A DNA stretch of 64,000 nucleotides, from assembly GCF_017349075.1 (NCBI RefSeq), contig NZ_JAFMOF010000002.1, positions 1,426,001 through 1,490,000 of the forward strand, in the 5' to 3' direction. The notes under the pieces were generated by a model. It worked only from the letters and a program-made list of their open reading frames with translations. It searched no databases and was not told the origin of the DNA. Positions 51,550 through 60,600 of this stretch are shown one piece after another (the first letter of the stretch is position 1; each line of letters begins with the position of its first letter). A program made the translations under genes and the position numbers. The stretch comes from Streptomyces triculaminicus. Lineage in GTDB: Bacteria > Actinomycetota > Actinomycetes > Streptomycetales > Streptomycetaceae.

Positions 51550-52575
51550 TCATGCAGGGCAGGCGTCGATCACGGCGACCGCCGTGGGCAGGCGGTGGAC
51601 GGCCCGGACGGTGAACCCCGCCTTGCCGAGCAGGTCGCCGAACGCGCGGCCGGAGCGTTCCTCGCCGCCGAGCACGGTCATCATGTAGAGGTCCATGAGC
51701 GCGGCGAAGCGCGCGTCCTGCCCCGTGCCGTCGTCCTCGGCGAGCCGCTCGACGACCACGAGGCGGGCATGGGCGGGCATGGCCCGCCGGCAGACGCGCA
51801 GCAGCTCGACGCAGTGTTCGTCGTCCCAGTCGTGCAGGATCTGGCGGAGCACGTAGAGGTCGCCGCCGGACGGTACGGAGGAGAAGAAGTCCCCGGCGAC
51901 CGTCGAGCAGCGATCGCCCAGGCCCATGCGGGCCATACGGGCCCGCGCGGTCGCGACGACCTCGGGGCTGTCCAGCAGGACGCCCTCGGCGCGGGGATGG
52001 GCCTGGAGCAGGCGGGCGAGCAGCGCGCCGTCGCCGCCGCCGACGTCCACGATCCGGCGATGTCCGGAGAGGTCGACGGCCTCCAGCAGCTGGCCGGTCT
52101 CGAGCTCCTGGTCGTGGGTCTGCGACCGGTCGAACAGCTCACGGAGCCGGCCGTCGCGGCCGAGATGGTGGAAGAAGTTCGCTCCCAGCAGCTCGTCGAA
52201 CGCCGTCCTGCCCGTACGCACCGTGCCGGCCATGCCCGCCCAGGCGGCACTGATCTCGCCCGCCGCCAGCAGGGCGGTGGGAAGCGCCGATCCCGGTACA
52301 CCGGTGCGCAGCGTGGCTCCGAGCGGGGTGAGCTCGTACGAGCCGTCGGCGCGGGCGGAGTAGACCTCGAACGCCGCCAGGCCGCGCATGAGCTGGGACA
52401 ACCGCCGGGGGTCGGCGCCGGTACGCGCGGCGAGCTCGGCGACCGCCAGCGGGCCGTCGGCGAGCAGGTCGGAGAGACCGAGCTCGGCGGCCGTGCACAC
52501 GGCGCGGGACAGCAACTGGCCGAAGATCATCTGCCGCATCACCACGGCCGCCGGCTGCTCACCCTCCACGTTCAC
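51550..52575 (-). CDS. SAM-dependent O-methyltransferase (COMT/ASMT type)
   Basis: 341 aa from a GTG with AAGGAGACAGGA. N-terminal dimerisation winged helix (LLSRAVCTAAELGLSDLLAD, ARTGADPRRLSQLMRGLAAF) and a Rossmann SAM domain (HRRIVDVGGGDGALLARLLQ, VLRQILHDWDDEHCVELLRV). The HDWDD motif carries the acid near the catalytic His of small-molecule O-methyltransferases. The C-terminal part LMDLYMMTVLGGEERSG is typical. The GTG overlaps the DUF6875 gene stop, so it is the last gene of the four-gene operon. Substrate probably a hydroxyl introduced by the neighbouring P450 (inference). Confidence 0.9.
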   Translation of the reverse strand: MNVEGEQPAAVVMRQMIFGQLLSRAVCTAAELGLSDLLADGPLAVAELAARTGADPRRLSQLMRGLAAFEVYSARADGSYELTPLGATLRTGVPGSALPTALLAAGEISAAWAGMAGTVRTGRTAFDELLGANFFHHLGRDGRLRELFDRSQTHDQELETGQLLEAVDLSGHRRIVDVGGGDGALLARLLQAHPRAEGVLLDSPEVVATARARMARMGLGDRCSTVAGDFFSSVPSGGDLYVLRQILHDWDDEHCVELLRVCRRAMPAHARLVVVERLAEDDGTGQDARFAALMDLYMMTVLGGEERSGRAFGDLLGKAGFTVRAVHRLPTAVAVIDACPA

Positions 52576-53228
52576 TCCTGTCTCCTTCCATGGCGTTCGC
52601 GGGCGCTCCGGTACAGCTCGTGGACGAGCGGGTCCGTCCGTGGCTGCCGGGCGTGTGAGGCGAATCGTGCCGCGTACGTCCGGAACCATCGCTGTTCGAC
52701 ATGCAGGAACAGCGCGTCGTGCGGCGCCATGTGCCGGATGGCGTAGAGGGCGCGCGGCGACCGGGAGACGGGGAAGGACGGGTTGCGTACGGAGGGTTCG
52801 GCGCAGGCCGGATGGAACTGGCCGATCATCAGGCCCGCACCGACGGCCAGGTCCTTGAGGGTGCCGTAGCTTTCGTCGATCCGCCGCCAGCCCTCCTCGG
52901 TGGCGTCCGGCAGGACGACCAGCAGGCTGTGCAGCGAGATGCCCGACTTCTTCGGCGGTGCCGTCGTCCGCTGGAACACGCGCAGTTCGCAGGAGACCAG
53001 GCGCCGTAGCTCGTCGACGTCGCACGCGTCGACGCCGTAGTGGAAGCTGAAGCGGACCGCGTCGGCGTTGAGCGCCCCGGGAACGAACGGGCAGACGGGC
53101 CCGGCCCGGCCGATGTGCTCCGAGGGTTCGCCCACGTCGTCGCGCAGCCAACCGAGCACGGCCGACAGGTCGCGATCGAGGCGGCCGTCCCGCGGCGGCT
53201 CGGGGGCCACGGTGATGTCGAGCGTCAT
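52572..53228 (-). CDS. DUF6875 domain protein
   Basis: 218 aa. GRAGPVCPFVPGALNADAVR and LLVVLPDATEEGWRRIDESY, then MIGQFHPACAEPSVRNPSFP, correspond to the DUF6875 family as I remember it, a poorly characterised actinobacterial group often next to P450s and biosynthetic genes. Conserved Cys-Pro-Phe-Val-Pro, His in the FHPAC segment and HMAPHDALFLH could form an active site or metal site. Coupled to the P450 upstream (ATGA) and the methyltransferase downstream. Confidence 0.75.
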   Translation of the reverse strand: MTLDITVAPEPPRDGRLDRDLSAVLGWLRDDVGEPSEHIGRAGPVCPFVPGALNADAVRFSFHYGVDACDVDELRRLVSCELRVFQRTTAPPKKSGISLHSLLVVLPDATEEGWRRIDESYGTLKDLAVGAGLMIGQFHPACAEPSVRNPSFPVSRSPRALYAIRHMAPHDALFLHVEQRWFRTYAARFASHARQPRTDPLVHELYRSARERHGRRQE

Positions 53229-54433
53229 CGAGGCTTCGCCCGGTAGACGACGGGAAGCTCGACGGGCCCCCGGAAATGCATGCCCGGCCGCCAGTTCAGC
53301 TCCTCCGGCGGTACGGCCAGTCGCAACTCGGCGTAGCGATCCAACAGGCGGCCGATCGCGATCTCGCCCTCCAGCCTGGCCAGGGCCGATCCGATGCAGG
53401 TGTGGATTCCGTGGCCGAACGCGAGGTGCTTGACGCCGGATCGGCTGATGTCGAAGCGTTCGGCGTCGGGCACCTGCTCCGGGTCGTGCCCGGCCGATCC
53501 CAGGCCGAGGAAGACGACGCCGCCCGCCGGGATGGCCACGCCCTCCACCTCGATGTCCTCGACGGCGAAGCGCATGCTCGCGTTCATGGCCGGGCCGTCG
53601 TAGCGCAGGACCTCCTCGATCGCCGCCGGCAGCCGCTCCGGCTCCTTGCGCAGGAGGTCGAGCTGGTCCGGATTCCGGAGGAGGTGGTAGACCGTGGCGC
53701 CGATGAGGCTGATGGTCGTCTCCTGGCCGCCGAGGAGCAGCAGGAACACCATGGCGACCAGTTCGTCGTCGGAGAGGCCTTCGTCGTTGTCACGGGTGAC
53801 GATGAGGTCGGAGAGCAGGTCCTCGCCCGGCGCGACGCGCTTGTCCGCGATGAGGCCCTGGGTGTAGGACTTCAGCGCCTCGGTGGCCGTCTCGAACTCC
53901 TCGCTGCCGGTGGACTGTTCGTCGGAGCCGAGGACGGACCACTTGCGGAACGTCTCCCAGTCGCGCATCGGCACGCCGAGCAGCTCGTAGATGATCGTGA
54001 TCGGCAGCGCCCCCAACGTGTCGACCAGGTCCGTCTCGCCGGCCGTGCCCATCCGGTCCAGGACCTCGTCGGTGACCTGTGTGATGCGAGGGCGCAGCGA
54101 CTGGACGCGGCGGGCGGTGAACACCTTCGCGACCAGCCGCCGCAGACGGGTGTGCGCGGGAGGGTCGCTGGCCAGCATGTTCCGGGTGAGCACATCGCGC
54201 AGTTGCGGGCTGGGCAGCGCCTCCTCCGGCAGGAACCGCTCCAGGTTCTTGGCCAGCCGAGGATCGGCGAGCCACTTCCGCACGTCGTCATGCCGGGTGA
54301 TCAGCCACGCGGGCATGCCCTGCGGTAGCGTGAAGCGGTGCACCGGACTGTGCTCGCGCAGCCAGGCGTACGTCGGATAGGGATCGCGGGTGAACTCGGG
54401 GCCGAACAACTCCGGCGGCTCATGAACCGACAT
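53225..54433 (-). CDS. cytochrome P450
   Basis: 402 aa. I-helix LLGGQETTISLIGA (Gln in place of the usual His), ExxR in IEEVLRYDGPAM, haem loop FGHGIHTCIGSALARLEGE. Starts VHEPPELFGPEFTRDPYPTY, like macrolide/polyketide tailoring P450s. No ferredoxin gene is adjacent; the ferredoxin at 7 kb or a housekeeping one could serve. ATG overlaps the end of the upstream methyltransferase by 14 nt. Likely oxidises the pathway's intermediate. Confidence 0.92.
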   Translation of the reverse strand: MSVHEPPELFGPEFTRDPYPTYAWLREHSPVHRFTLPQGMPAWLITRHDDVRKWLADPRLAKNLERFLPEEALPSPQLRDVLTRNMLASDPPAHTRLRRLVAKVFTARRVQSLRPRITQVTDEVLDRMGTAGETDLVDTLGALPITIIYELLGVPMRDWETFRKWSVLGSDEQSTGSEEFETATEALKSYTQGLIADKRVAPGEDLLSDLIVTRDNDEGLSDDELVAMVFLLLLGGQETTISLIGATVYHLLRNPDQLDLLRKEPERLPAAIEEVLRYDGPAMNASMRFAVEDIEVEGVAIPAGGVVFLGLGSAGHDPEQVPDAERFDISRSGVKHLAFGHGIHTCIGSALARLEGEIAIGRLLDRYAELRLAVPPEELNWRPGMHFRGPVELPVVYRAKPR

Positions 54434-55067
54434 GCCGGTCTCCTTCACTGGGCGCACGGCCGCTGACGATCGTGTAGAGGCCCGCCCAGATGACGTTCGT
54501 ACGGACGTCCACGAGGTGTTCGTGCGCCAGCCGGGCGATCTCCGCGGCGCGCCCCAGGTCCGACCCCACCAGCGGGGCCCTGAAACGCGCATAGAGGTTG
54601 ACGGCCGGGTGGTACCAGCGGCCGTGCGCCGGAATACCGTCGGCTATCACCATGCTCCCGCCGGGCCGTAGATAGCGGAGCGTGCGGTGGAAGACCTCCG
54701 CCGGCCGCGCGGCGCTGAGACTGAGCGCGAACACGACGGCATCGACCGCGACGCCCGGATCGAACCCGGTCATGTCCGCGCGGTACAGCTCGACGTTCTT
54801 CCAGCCCTCCCCGGCCACGCGCCGCCGCGCCCGGTCGAGCATGGGTCCGGTCGTGTCGATTCCGATGACCTTCCCCTGCGGGCCGACGCGCTCGCGGAGC
54901 ATCGCCAGCATCAGACCCGTCCCGCACCCGATGTCGACGACGGTCGCCCCGGGGCGAACCGGAACGGCCTGCGCGACCATCTGGTGGATCTTCGGACCGG
55001 CGCCGAAGGAGAAGACCGGAAAAGCCTTGTCGTAAATGGACGCGGCGTGCCTGTAGCGGGGATGCAT
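54420..55067 (-). CDS. class I SAM methyltransferase
   Basis: 215 aa. SAM motif I ATVVDIGCGTGLMLAMLRER, motif II GKVIGIDTTGPMLDRARRRV, and LRYLRPGGSMVIADG after it, as in UbiE/Methyltransf_11 proteins. The N-terminus HPRYRHAASIYDKAFPVF resembles quinone/phenolic methyltransferases. First gene of the four-gene operon; its start faces the tandem paralogues across ~300 bp. Confidence 0.88.
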   Translation of the reverse strand: MHPRYRHAASIYDKAFPVFSFGAGPKIHQMVAQAVPVRPGATVVDIGCGTGLMLAMLRERVGPQGKVIGIDTTGPMLDRARRRVAGEGWKNVELYRADMTGFDPGVAVDAVVFALSLSAARPAEVFHRTLRYLRPGGSMVIADGIPAHGRWYHPAVNLYARFRAPLVGSDLGRAAEIARLAHEHLVDVRTNVIWAGLYTIVSGRAPSEGDRHVGS

Positions 55068-55374
55068 GTCCCGGGACGTTAATCCGGCCCGCCCACCGGA
55101 GGCATCTCCTCACGTGCGGCGGGTCGGGTGGGTCCGGTGAACGAGGCACTCGGTGCCCGGACAAGCCGGCCGTGCCCAGGGACCTCACCCGGCGCACGGG
55201 AGGTGGATGTGGAGGTGGCGAACGCGGCAGCTCGTACGCACCGTCGAGCGCCGGATCGAGGAGGGAAGAGGAGGTAAAAGGGCGCACATGCGAAGATGCC
55301 GCCCTCCGGGTCCGTGCCGAGAATTGGCTGGAGTTCGTGAGGCCCCGCACCGGCCGGAGAAGAAAGGTCCTCCT
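55068..55374. promoter_or_regulatory. divergent promoter region of the unrecognised locus
   Basis: About 307 bp between the methyltransferase start and the GTG at 55375. It carries GAGGAGGGAAGAGGAGG (near 55257-55275), which could serve an upstream ATG at 55288, but alignment of the two paralogues favours 55375. No strong inverted repeat seen. Confidence 0.4.
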
Positions 55375-56889
55375 GTGGAGAGCGTGCTACGACTGGTGGC
55401 GAAACGACAAGCGGATCTCGATCGGCATCCTCTGTACGCATGGATGAACTCCGACGAAACGCCGATGCCGGATTCCCTGTTGATCCTGCCGGCCATGGCC
55501 ACGTTCTCGATGGGATTCCGGGACGTGAACAAGTGGGTGTTCCGATATCCGGAGGCCGCCGACGACCTGGAACGCGGCATCAACGTCCACACCTTCGAGG
55601 ACCAGACCCACTCCCGGCTGTTCCTCGAGGACTGGAAGCGGCTCGGCCTGGACGGGCGCCTGGGCTGGCAGGCCTCCGACACCCTGTGGTGGCTGTTCCT
55701 TTCCGAGGCCAACGAGGTGGCCCGCGGCCACGGCGTCTACTTCCTGTCGATGGCGACCGCCGACGCCAAGGACCCCCTGCTGCGCTTCGCCCAGTCGGAG
55801 ATGATGGAGGCACTCGGGTCGGTCTTCTTCCGGCACGCCTCCAAGATCGCGATTCGGTTCACCGAGCAGACCGGAATCGAGCTTCCCTATGTGGGCCCCT
55901 TTCACCTGGCCCTCGAATCGGGCCATATGGACTGCGAAGAGCTCTTCACCAGGCAGCGGCTCGACGAGCGGAACCGGGCGCGCGCCTTCGAACTGGCCGA
56001 CGCGATATACGACATCTTCTCCGCCCAGCTCGACATGTGGCTGCTCTACGCGAAGGAACACATCACGACGGGAAACCCACCGCGCCCTCCCGTTCGCCCG
56101 CCGGTCACCCGGGTCGCGAACAACATTCCGGTTCTGCGGCCCCGCACCGACGGACCCGTCCATTCCAGCCAGGCATCCCTCGAGAAACTCCTGGGGGAAC
56201 GCCGGAAGCGCAGCGAGAAGCATCCCTTCTACTTATGGCTCAGGAACCGAAGCGACCGGATCTCCGCTCTCCAGGCCCTCCAGCGCTTCATCCCCATGTG
56301 GGCGATGGACGTCATGGGTTACCGCGACCTCAACCGCTACGCCCTGCGCTACGCCGAACCGGCCGGCGACCTCCACCGCACGGTCAACGCCTGGGTCGAC
56401 GACCTCACCACCCACAACAGCCTCTACCTCGAGGACTGGAAGCAGCTCGGACTCGACGAGATCCTCGGGTGGAACAGCAGCCGGACCCTGGAGTTCTGCT
56501 ACCTGGACCCGCAGACCGACGTGCACCGGCGCAACATCGTCCGGTTCACCGAGCTCGCCGTCGGCCACGACGATCCGCTGCTGCGGTTGTGGCTCATGCA
56601 CGCCCTGGAGACCAGCGGGGAGCCGTTCTTCCGGCAGACCAAGGCGCTGGCCGACGAGGTGGAGGCCAGTACGGACGTACGCCTGGACTACCTCGGCGAC
56701 CGCCACGAGATCGCCCACCGGCCGTCGGCTTCGCCCGTAGGACTCGCGGCCGGCTTCAAGGACCGGCCCATGGACCCGGCCGGGCGCGAGGTGGCCGCCG
56801 AGATGATCGAGACCGTCTTCGACGCCGCGGACGAGCAGCTCGACATCTCCCTCGACGTCGCCTTGTCGAATAAGTTCGACATCCCGTGA
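55375..56889 (+). CDS. tandem-domain protein of unknown family, copy A (TTA codon)
   Basis: 504 aa from the GTG with AAGAAAGG; this start aligns with the start of the neighbouring paralogue. Two related all-helical domains of ~250 aa. Domain 1 has GFRDVNKWVFRYPEAADDLE and HTFEDQTHSRLFLEDWKRLG; domain 2 has GYRDLNRYALRYAEPAGDLH and DDLTTHNSLYLEDWKQLGLD. The shared D-x-x-T-H-x5-LEDW pattern and acidic/His residues on helices are reminiscent of haem-oxygenase-like di-iron oxidases, but I cannot confirm this. Codon 287 (56233-56235) is TTA, so expression should depend on bldA tRNA. Confidence 0.8.
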   Translation: MESVLRLVAKRQADLDRHPLYAWMNSDETPMPDSLLILPAMATFSMGFRDVNKWVFRYPEAADDLERGINVHTFEDQTHSRLFLEDWKRLGLDGRLGWQASDTLWWLFLSEANEVARGHGVYFLSMATADAKDPLLRFAQSEMMEALGSVFFRHASKIAIRFTEQTGIELPYVGPFHLALESGHMDCEELFTRQRLDERNRARAFELADAIYDIFSAQLDMWLLYAKEHITTGNPPRPPVRPPVTRVANNIPVLRPRTDGPVHSSQASLEKLLGERRKRSEKHPFYLWLRNRSDRISALQALQRFIPMWAMDVMGYRDLNRYALRYAEPAGDLHRTVNAWVDDLTTHNSLYLEDWKQLGLDEILGWNSSRTLEFCYLDPQTDVHRRNIVRFTELAVGHDDPLLRLWLMHALETSGEPFFRQTKALADEVEASTDVRLDYLGDRHEIAHRPSASPVGLAAGFKDRPMDPAGREVAAEMIETVFDAADEQLDISLDVALSNKFDIP

Positions 56890-56962
56890 CCGGCCTGGCC
56901 GGCCTGACCGAATCAGCAGACCTGGCCGCCCCGGCCGACGTGACCGGAAGGATCGAGGCACC

Positions 56963-58431
56963 GTGAAAGACCTCCTGGCGTACGTCGAGCAGCGCGTCGC
57001 GGCCCTCGACGGCCACCCGCTGTTCTCCTGGCTGGCCTCGGACGAGACGCCGCTGAAGGAACGCCTGATGATCCTGCCCAGCGTGGCCACCGTGGCGCTG
57101 GGCTTCCGGGACGTGAACAAGTGGGTCCTGCGCTACCCGCACGCCGCCGACGACCTGGAGCGTGGCATCAACGTCCACACCTTCGAGGACCAGACCCACT
57201 CCCGGCTGTTCCTCGAGGACTGGAGGCGGCTCGGGCTCGACCGCCGCCTGGGATGGGACGCGTCCGACACCCTGTGGTGGCTGTTCCAGGCCGAGACCAG
57301 CGAGGTGATCCGCGGCCACTGCATGTACTTCCTGTCGATCGCGGCCGCCGACCGCGGCGACCCGCTGCTGCGCTTCGCACACGCCCAGGTCGGCGAGCTG
57401 TGCGCACGGGACCTGTTCTTCACCCACATCTCCGCCGTCGCCTCGAGGCTGGCGGACCGGACGGGCCTGACCATGCGCTATTTCGGCGCGCACCACATCG
57501 AGGCGGAGGGGGAGGGGGCGGAAGAGGTCTTCGAGTCGCTGGTGCTGGACGACGGGCGCCGACGCCGGGCCCGTGAGCTGGCCGACGTCATGGTCGGCGT
57601 CTTCGGCGAGATCCTCGACGCGATCCACGCCTACGCGCTGCAGCACGTCGCGACGGGCCTACCCCCGCACCCTCCCGCCGCCCCCGGCCGGCCGAACCGA
57701 CCGGCGGCGTCACGCCCACCACCGGGCCGGTCCACCCCACCCAGAAACCCTTGCACCACCTGTTGCACGAACGCAGGGCCCGGCACGCCGCGCACCCGTT
57801 CCACACATGGCTCGGCCACCGAGGCGGCAGGATCTCCGCACTGCAGGCCCTCCAGCGGTTCCTGCCCATGTGGGCGATCGACGTCATGGGCTACCGCGAT
57901 CTCAACCGCTACGCCATCGGCTACGCCGAGCCCACCACCCCACCGGAGCGCGCCGTCAACGCCTGGGCCGACGAACTCACCGCCCGCAACGCGCTCTTCC
58001 TCAACGACTGGAAACAGCTCAGCCTCGACGAGCTGCTCGGCTGGAACGCCGGCGACACCCTCGAGTTCTACTACCTCAGCCGGACCATGGACATCCACCG
58101 CCACCACCGGGTCACGACCACGCAGCTCGCCACCACCCATGCCGACCCGATGCTGCGCCTCTGGCTGACCGGCGCCATGGCGGCGGCCGCCGACGTACTC
58201 CTGGACAGCACCCGGCCCCTGGCGGTGGAGGCCGAGGCCGCCACCGGCCTGCGCCTCGACTACCTCGCCGGGCGCCGACAGGTCGCCGCGCCCCATTTCA
58301 CCCATGACCCGGTCACGCCCGATCAGCGCGACATGGCCGCCGAGATCATCGAAACCGTCTTCGACTTCATGGACCGCCAGCTCGACCTGTCGCTCGACGT
58401 CGCGCTGTCGAACGACTTCCGTATTCCGTAG
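56963..58431 (+). pseudogene. tandem-domain protein copy B, frameshifted between domains
   Basis: Paralogue of the preceding gene. Domain 1 (56963 to ~57660, GTG start) contains GFRDVNKWVLRYPHAADDLE and HTFEDQTHSRLFLEDWRRLG. Domain 2 (to 58431) contains GYRDLNRYAIGYAEPTTPPE and DELTARNALFLNDWKQLSLD but lies in the -1 frame relative to domain 1. Alignment with copy A (TTGPVHPTQKPLHHLLHERR against its linker) places the switch inside the Pro-rich linker, about 57660-57710, in a run of C-rich sequence. It may be a sequencing error, a real mutation, programmed slippage, or two separate polypeptides (TTG at 57751 could start the second). Confidence 0.75.
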
Positions 58432-58533
58432 GGACCGTAGGCACCAGGGGCGTGAATTGCGGGATTCCCGAGCGCGTGGTGTCGGCCGAGGAATTCGGGC
58501 CGACGTTAGGGTTGCGCGCGACGAGGAGGTTCC

Positions 58534-58809
58534 ATGGGCAGGAAGACACGACGCGTGACGCTCGCCCTCGGCTCGCTCACCCTTGTGTGCCTGGCCCTCA
58601 CCTCCGCATGTTCCGGCGACGACGAAGGACCAGAACCGGCGCCCACGTCTTCGTCGCCTTCTCCGTCGCCCTCGGAAACCGGGCCCACGCCCGTGCCCCC
58701 GCCCCCGCCTCCTCCCACGGCCACCGGCCCCATCGATGGCACGAGCGTGTTGCCTCCGCCGCCGACGGGCACGCCGCCCTCTCCAGGGCCGACGTCTCTC
58801 AACACCTGA
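58534..58809 (+). CDS. small proline-rich lipoprotein
   Basis: 91 aa. GAGGAGG upstream of the ATG. Lipoprotein signal TLALGSLTLVCLALTSAC with lipobox cysteine, then an acidic GDDEGPEPAP stretch and a Pro/Ser/Thr low-complexity region to the end. Would be anchored in the outer face of the membrane. Followed after 9 nt by a membrane-protein gene, so the two probably form an operon. Function unknown. Confidence 0.72.
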   Translation: MGRKTRRVTLALGSLTLVCLALTSACSGDDEGPEPAPTSSSPSPSPSETGPTPVPPPPPPPTATGPIDGTSVLPPPPTGTPPSPGPTSLNT

Positions 58810-58818
58810 GCGGTCCCC

Positions 58819-59685
58819 ATGGAGGACCGGCAGCCCACACCCGGTGAGAAATCGTCGAACCGGTTCACCGAGGCAAGCCCGACGACGGTTGCGAAAACGC
58901 TGATCGCACAGGCTTCTTTCGTCGCGGCGCTCCTGTTCTACCTGGGAGCGCTCTACGCCAGTCAGTACTACGGCTATTTCCACCTGTCCCTGTTCGCCCT
59001 CGGGCTGGGATTCACCGATCTCGTGATGCGCAGCACGGTGGTCCTGAGGACTCCGGTCATGGTGGTCTTCATCATCGCGCTGATCGTCGCCGGCCTTCCG
59101 CGCATGTCGACGGGGTCACGGTTGCCCCACCGCGTCGCCCGGTCCTTGTCCGCCGCGGGCGACACGCTGGCGCGCTTCCATCTGGTGATCGTGGCGGCCG
59201 GGCTGATCCTGCTGCTCAATTTTCGACGGGTCGGGCCCTATATCTGGGTCATTCCTCTCGTGATCGCGATCGGCCTCCTGATGGGCCAGACCCGCGACGC
59301 GCAGGGCAACCGCCCGCAAGGCCTGCGCCGCAGGACGCTGCCCGCTCTGGCCGCGGGGCTCTGCCTGTTCTGGTCCCTCAGCCTCGTCACCGTGCAACTC
59401 GGTGTGCGCGACGCCGAGCGGGACGCCCGCCGGATCACGGAAAGGACGGGCGTGCTCATCCTCAGCGGCAAGCGCCTGAGCCTGCCTTCGCCGACGAGGG
59501 AAGAGGACCTCGGAGCCGGGCTGCGCCATCGCTACCGCTACAGCAACCTCCGGCTCGTAGTGGAAGGCCGGGACGGCTATTACGTCGTACCCGTCCACTG
59601 GGACCACACCACCGACCCGGTCTACGTGATTCCGCACAGCGAGGACGCCTGGGTCGGACTGGCGCCGGGCGTTCGGCCGGCGTAG
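58819..59685 (+). CDS. hypothetical integral membrane protein
   Basis: 288 aa. Five hydrophobic segments: QASFVAALLFYLGALYAS, FALGLGFTDLVMRSTVVL, VMVVFIIALIVAGLP, FHLVIVAAGLILLLNF with YIWVIPLVIAIGLLMG, and LAAGLCLFWSLSLVTVQLG, then a ~95-residue C-terminal domain predicted to face outside (GVLILSGKRLSLPSPTREED, VEGRDGYYVVPVHWDHTTDP). No family recognised. Nine nt behind the lipoprotein gene; convergent with the methyltransferase gene. Confidence 0.75.
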   Translation: MEDRQPTPGEKSSNRFTEASPTTVAKTLIAQASFVAALLFYLGALYASQYYGYFHLSLFALGLGFTDLVMRSTVVLRTPVMVVFIIALIVAGLPRMSTGSRLPHRVARSLSAAGDTLARFHLVIVAAGLILLLNFRRVGPYIWVIPLVIAIGLLMGQTRDAQGNRPQGLRRRTLPALAAGLCLFWSLSLVTVQLGVRDAERDARRITERTGVLILSGKRLSLPSPTREEDLGAGLRHRYRYSNLRLVVEGRDGYYVVPVHWDHTTDPVYVIPHSEDAWVGLAPGVRPA

Positions 59686-59696
59686 CGGAACGACGT

Positions 59697-60530
59697 TTAT
59701 CGCAGCGCCGCGGTGACCGCGATCGTCGTGTAGTGCATCGTGAAGTCGCCGCCCATCGCGTCGATCGCGGCCCCGACGCCCGCCTGTACCTCCGCCATCC
59801 GGTCCGGCGAGAGCCGGGTGAGGGGACCGAAGGTGGGCAGCTGGTCCAGCCACGCCTCCTTGGTGTAGGTCCAGTCCCACTCGAACCGCCACTGCTCGGG
59901 GCCGGTGAACGCGCCCACCGTACGGATCCCGTCGGCGGCCTTGGTGGACAGCGCCTGGAACCCGTCCATGGGCCGCTTCATCGCCTGAAGAGCGAACGGC
60001 GAGCCGGGCGCCACCCGCTGATACGCCGTGGAGAAGGCCTCCGCCACGTCGTCCGAAAGGTGGAACGCGTTCCAGAAGGCGGCCAGCAGGCCACCGGGTC
60101 GCAGGACCCGCGCGGCCTTGGCCGCGCCCGCGAGCGGGTCTATCCAGTGCCAGGCCTGGGCTGCGACGATCGCGTCGAATCGCCGGCCGGCCGGATCCCA
60201 GGCTTCGAACGTGGCGACGTCGACCTCGAGCCCGTGCCGCCGCGCAATGTCGGCCATCCGTGCGTCGGGCTCGATTCCCAGCACCCGGCAGCCGGCCGCC
60301 TGGAACTGCCGGGCGGCTATGCCCGTACCGCAGCCGACGTCGAGGACGTCGAGGATGCCGGGGCCGGTTTCGCGGCAGGCGGCGATGATGCGGTCGACCA
60401 TGGCTTCGGGGTAGCGGGGGCGGGCCCGGTCGTAGCGTTCGGCGTCCGAGCCGAAGGACTCTGCCGTCCGGCGGTCTCGATGGAGCTCGTTCTCGGAAGG
60501 GCCCGATGGCCCAGACGGTACAGTGGGCAT
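59697..60530 (-). CDS. class I SAM methyltransferase (Methyltransf_11)
   Basis: 277 aa. AESFGSDAERYDRARPRYPE is the typical start of this group; SAM motif LDVLDVGCGTGIAARQFQAA, acidic VLGIEPDARMADIARRHGLE, and WHWIDPLAGAAKAARVLRPG. The ATG lies within the first of two palindromes, so either the message is leaderless or the regulator sits on the start codon. It is divergent from a TetR gene and is its probable target. Substrate unknown. Confidence 0.88.
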   Translation of the reverse strand: MPTVPSGPSGPSENELHRDRRTAESFGSDAERYDRARPRYPEAMVDRIIAACRETGPGILDVLDVGCGTGIAARQFQAAGCRVLGIEPDARMADIARRHGLEVDVATFEAWDPAGRRFDAIVAAQAWHWIDPLAGAAKAARVLRPGGLLAAFWNAFHLSDDVAEAFSTAYQRVAPGSPFALQAMKRPMDGFQALSTKAADGIRTVGAFTGPEQWRFEWDWTYTKEAWLDQLPTFGPLTRLSPDRMAEVQAGVGAAIDAMGGDFTMHYTTIAVTAALR

Positions 60531-60558
60531 GTGCCCACTATGGTGGGCGCATGCCCAC
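60523..60558. promoter_or_regulatory. twin palindromic TetR operators
   Basis: GTGGGC-N4-GCCCAC occurs twice: 60523-60538 and 60543-60558. Centres are 20 nt apart, about two helical turns, so two dimers would bind the same face. The pair covers the methyltransferase start and the region just upstream of the TetR gene. Confidence 0.78.
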
Positions 60559-60600
60559 TCGTCAACGGACGGGACCGACAAGGAAGATGGGACGCACGAC

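Larger units (their letters stand above)
51550..58431. other. unrecognised biosynthetic-type locus (two MTs, P450, DUF6875, tandem paralogues)
   Basis: Minus-strand operon: class I methyltransferase, P450, DUF6875 protein, O-methyltransferase, each overlapping the next by 4-14 nt. Divergent from it run two paralogous genes made of duplicated ~250-aa domains. The tight coupling and shared promoter region indicate one pathway. No scaffold-making enzyme (PKS, NRPS, terpene synthase) is present, so the duplicated-domain proteins may make or oxidise the starting compound. Confidence 0.6.

Noticed and set aside
60523..60600. Earlier ATG start for the TetR regulator
   Set aside because: It begins inside the palindromic operator and adds an unconserved His/Trp-rich segment.
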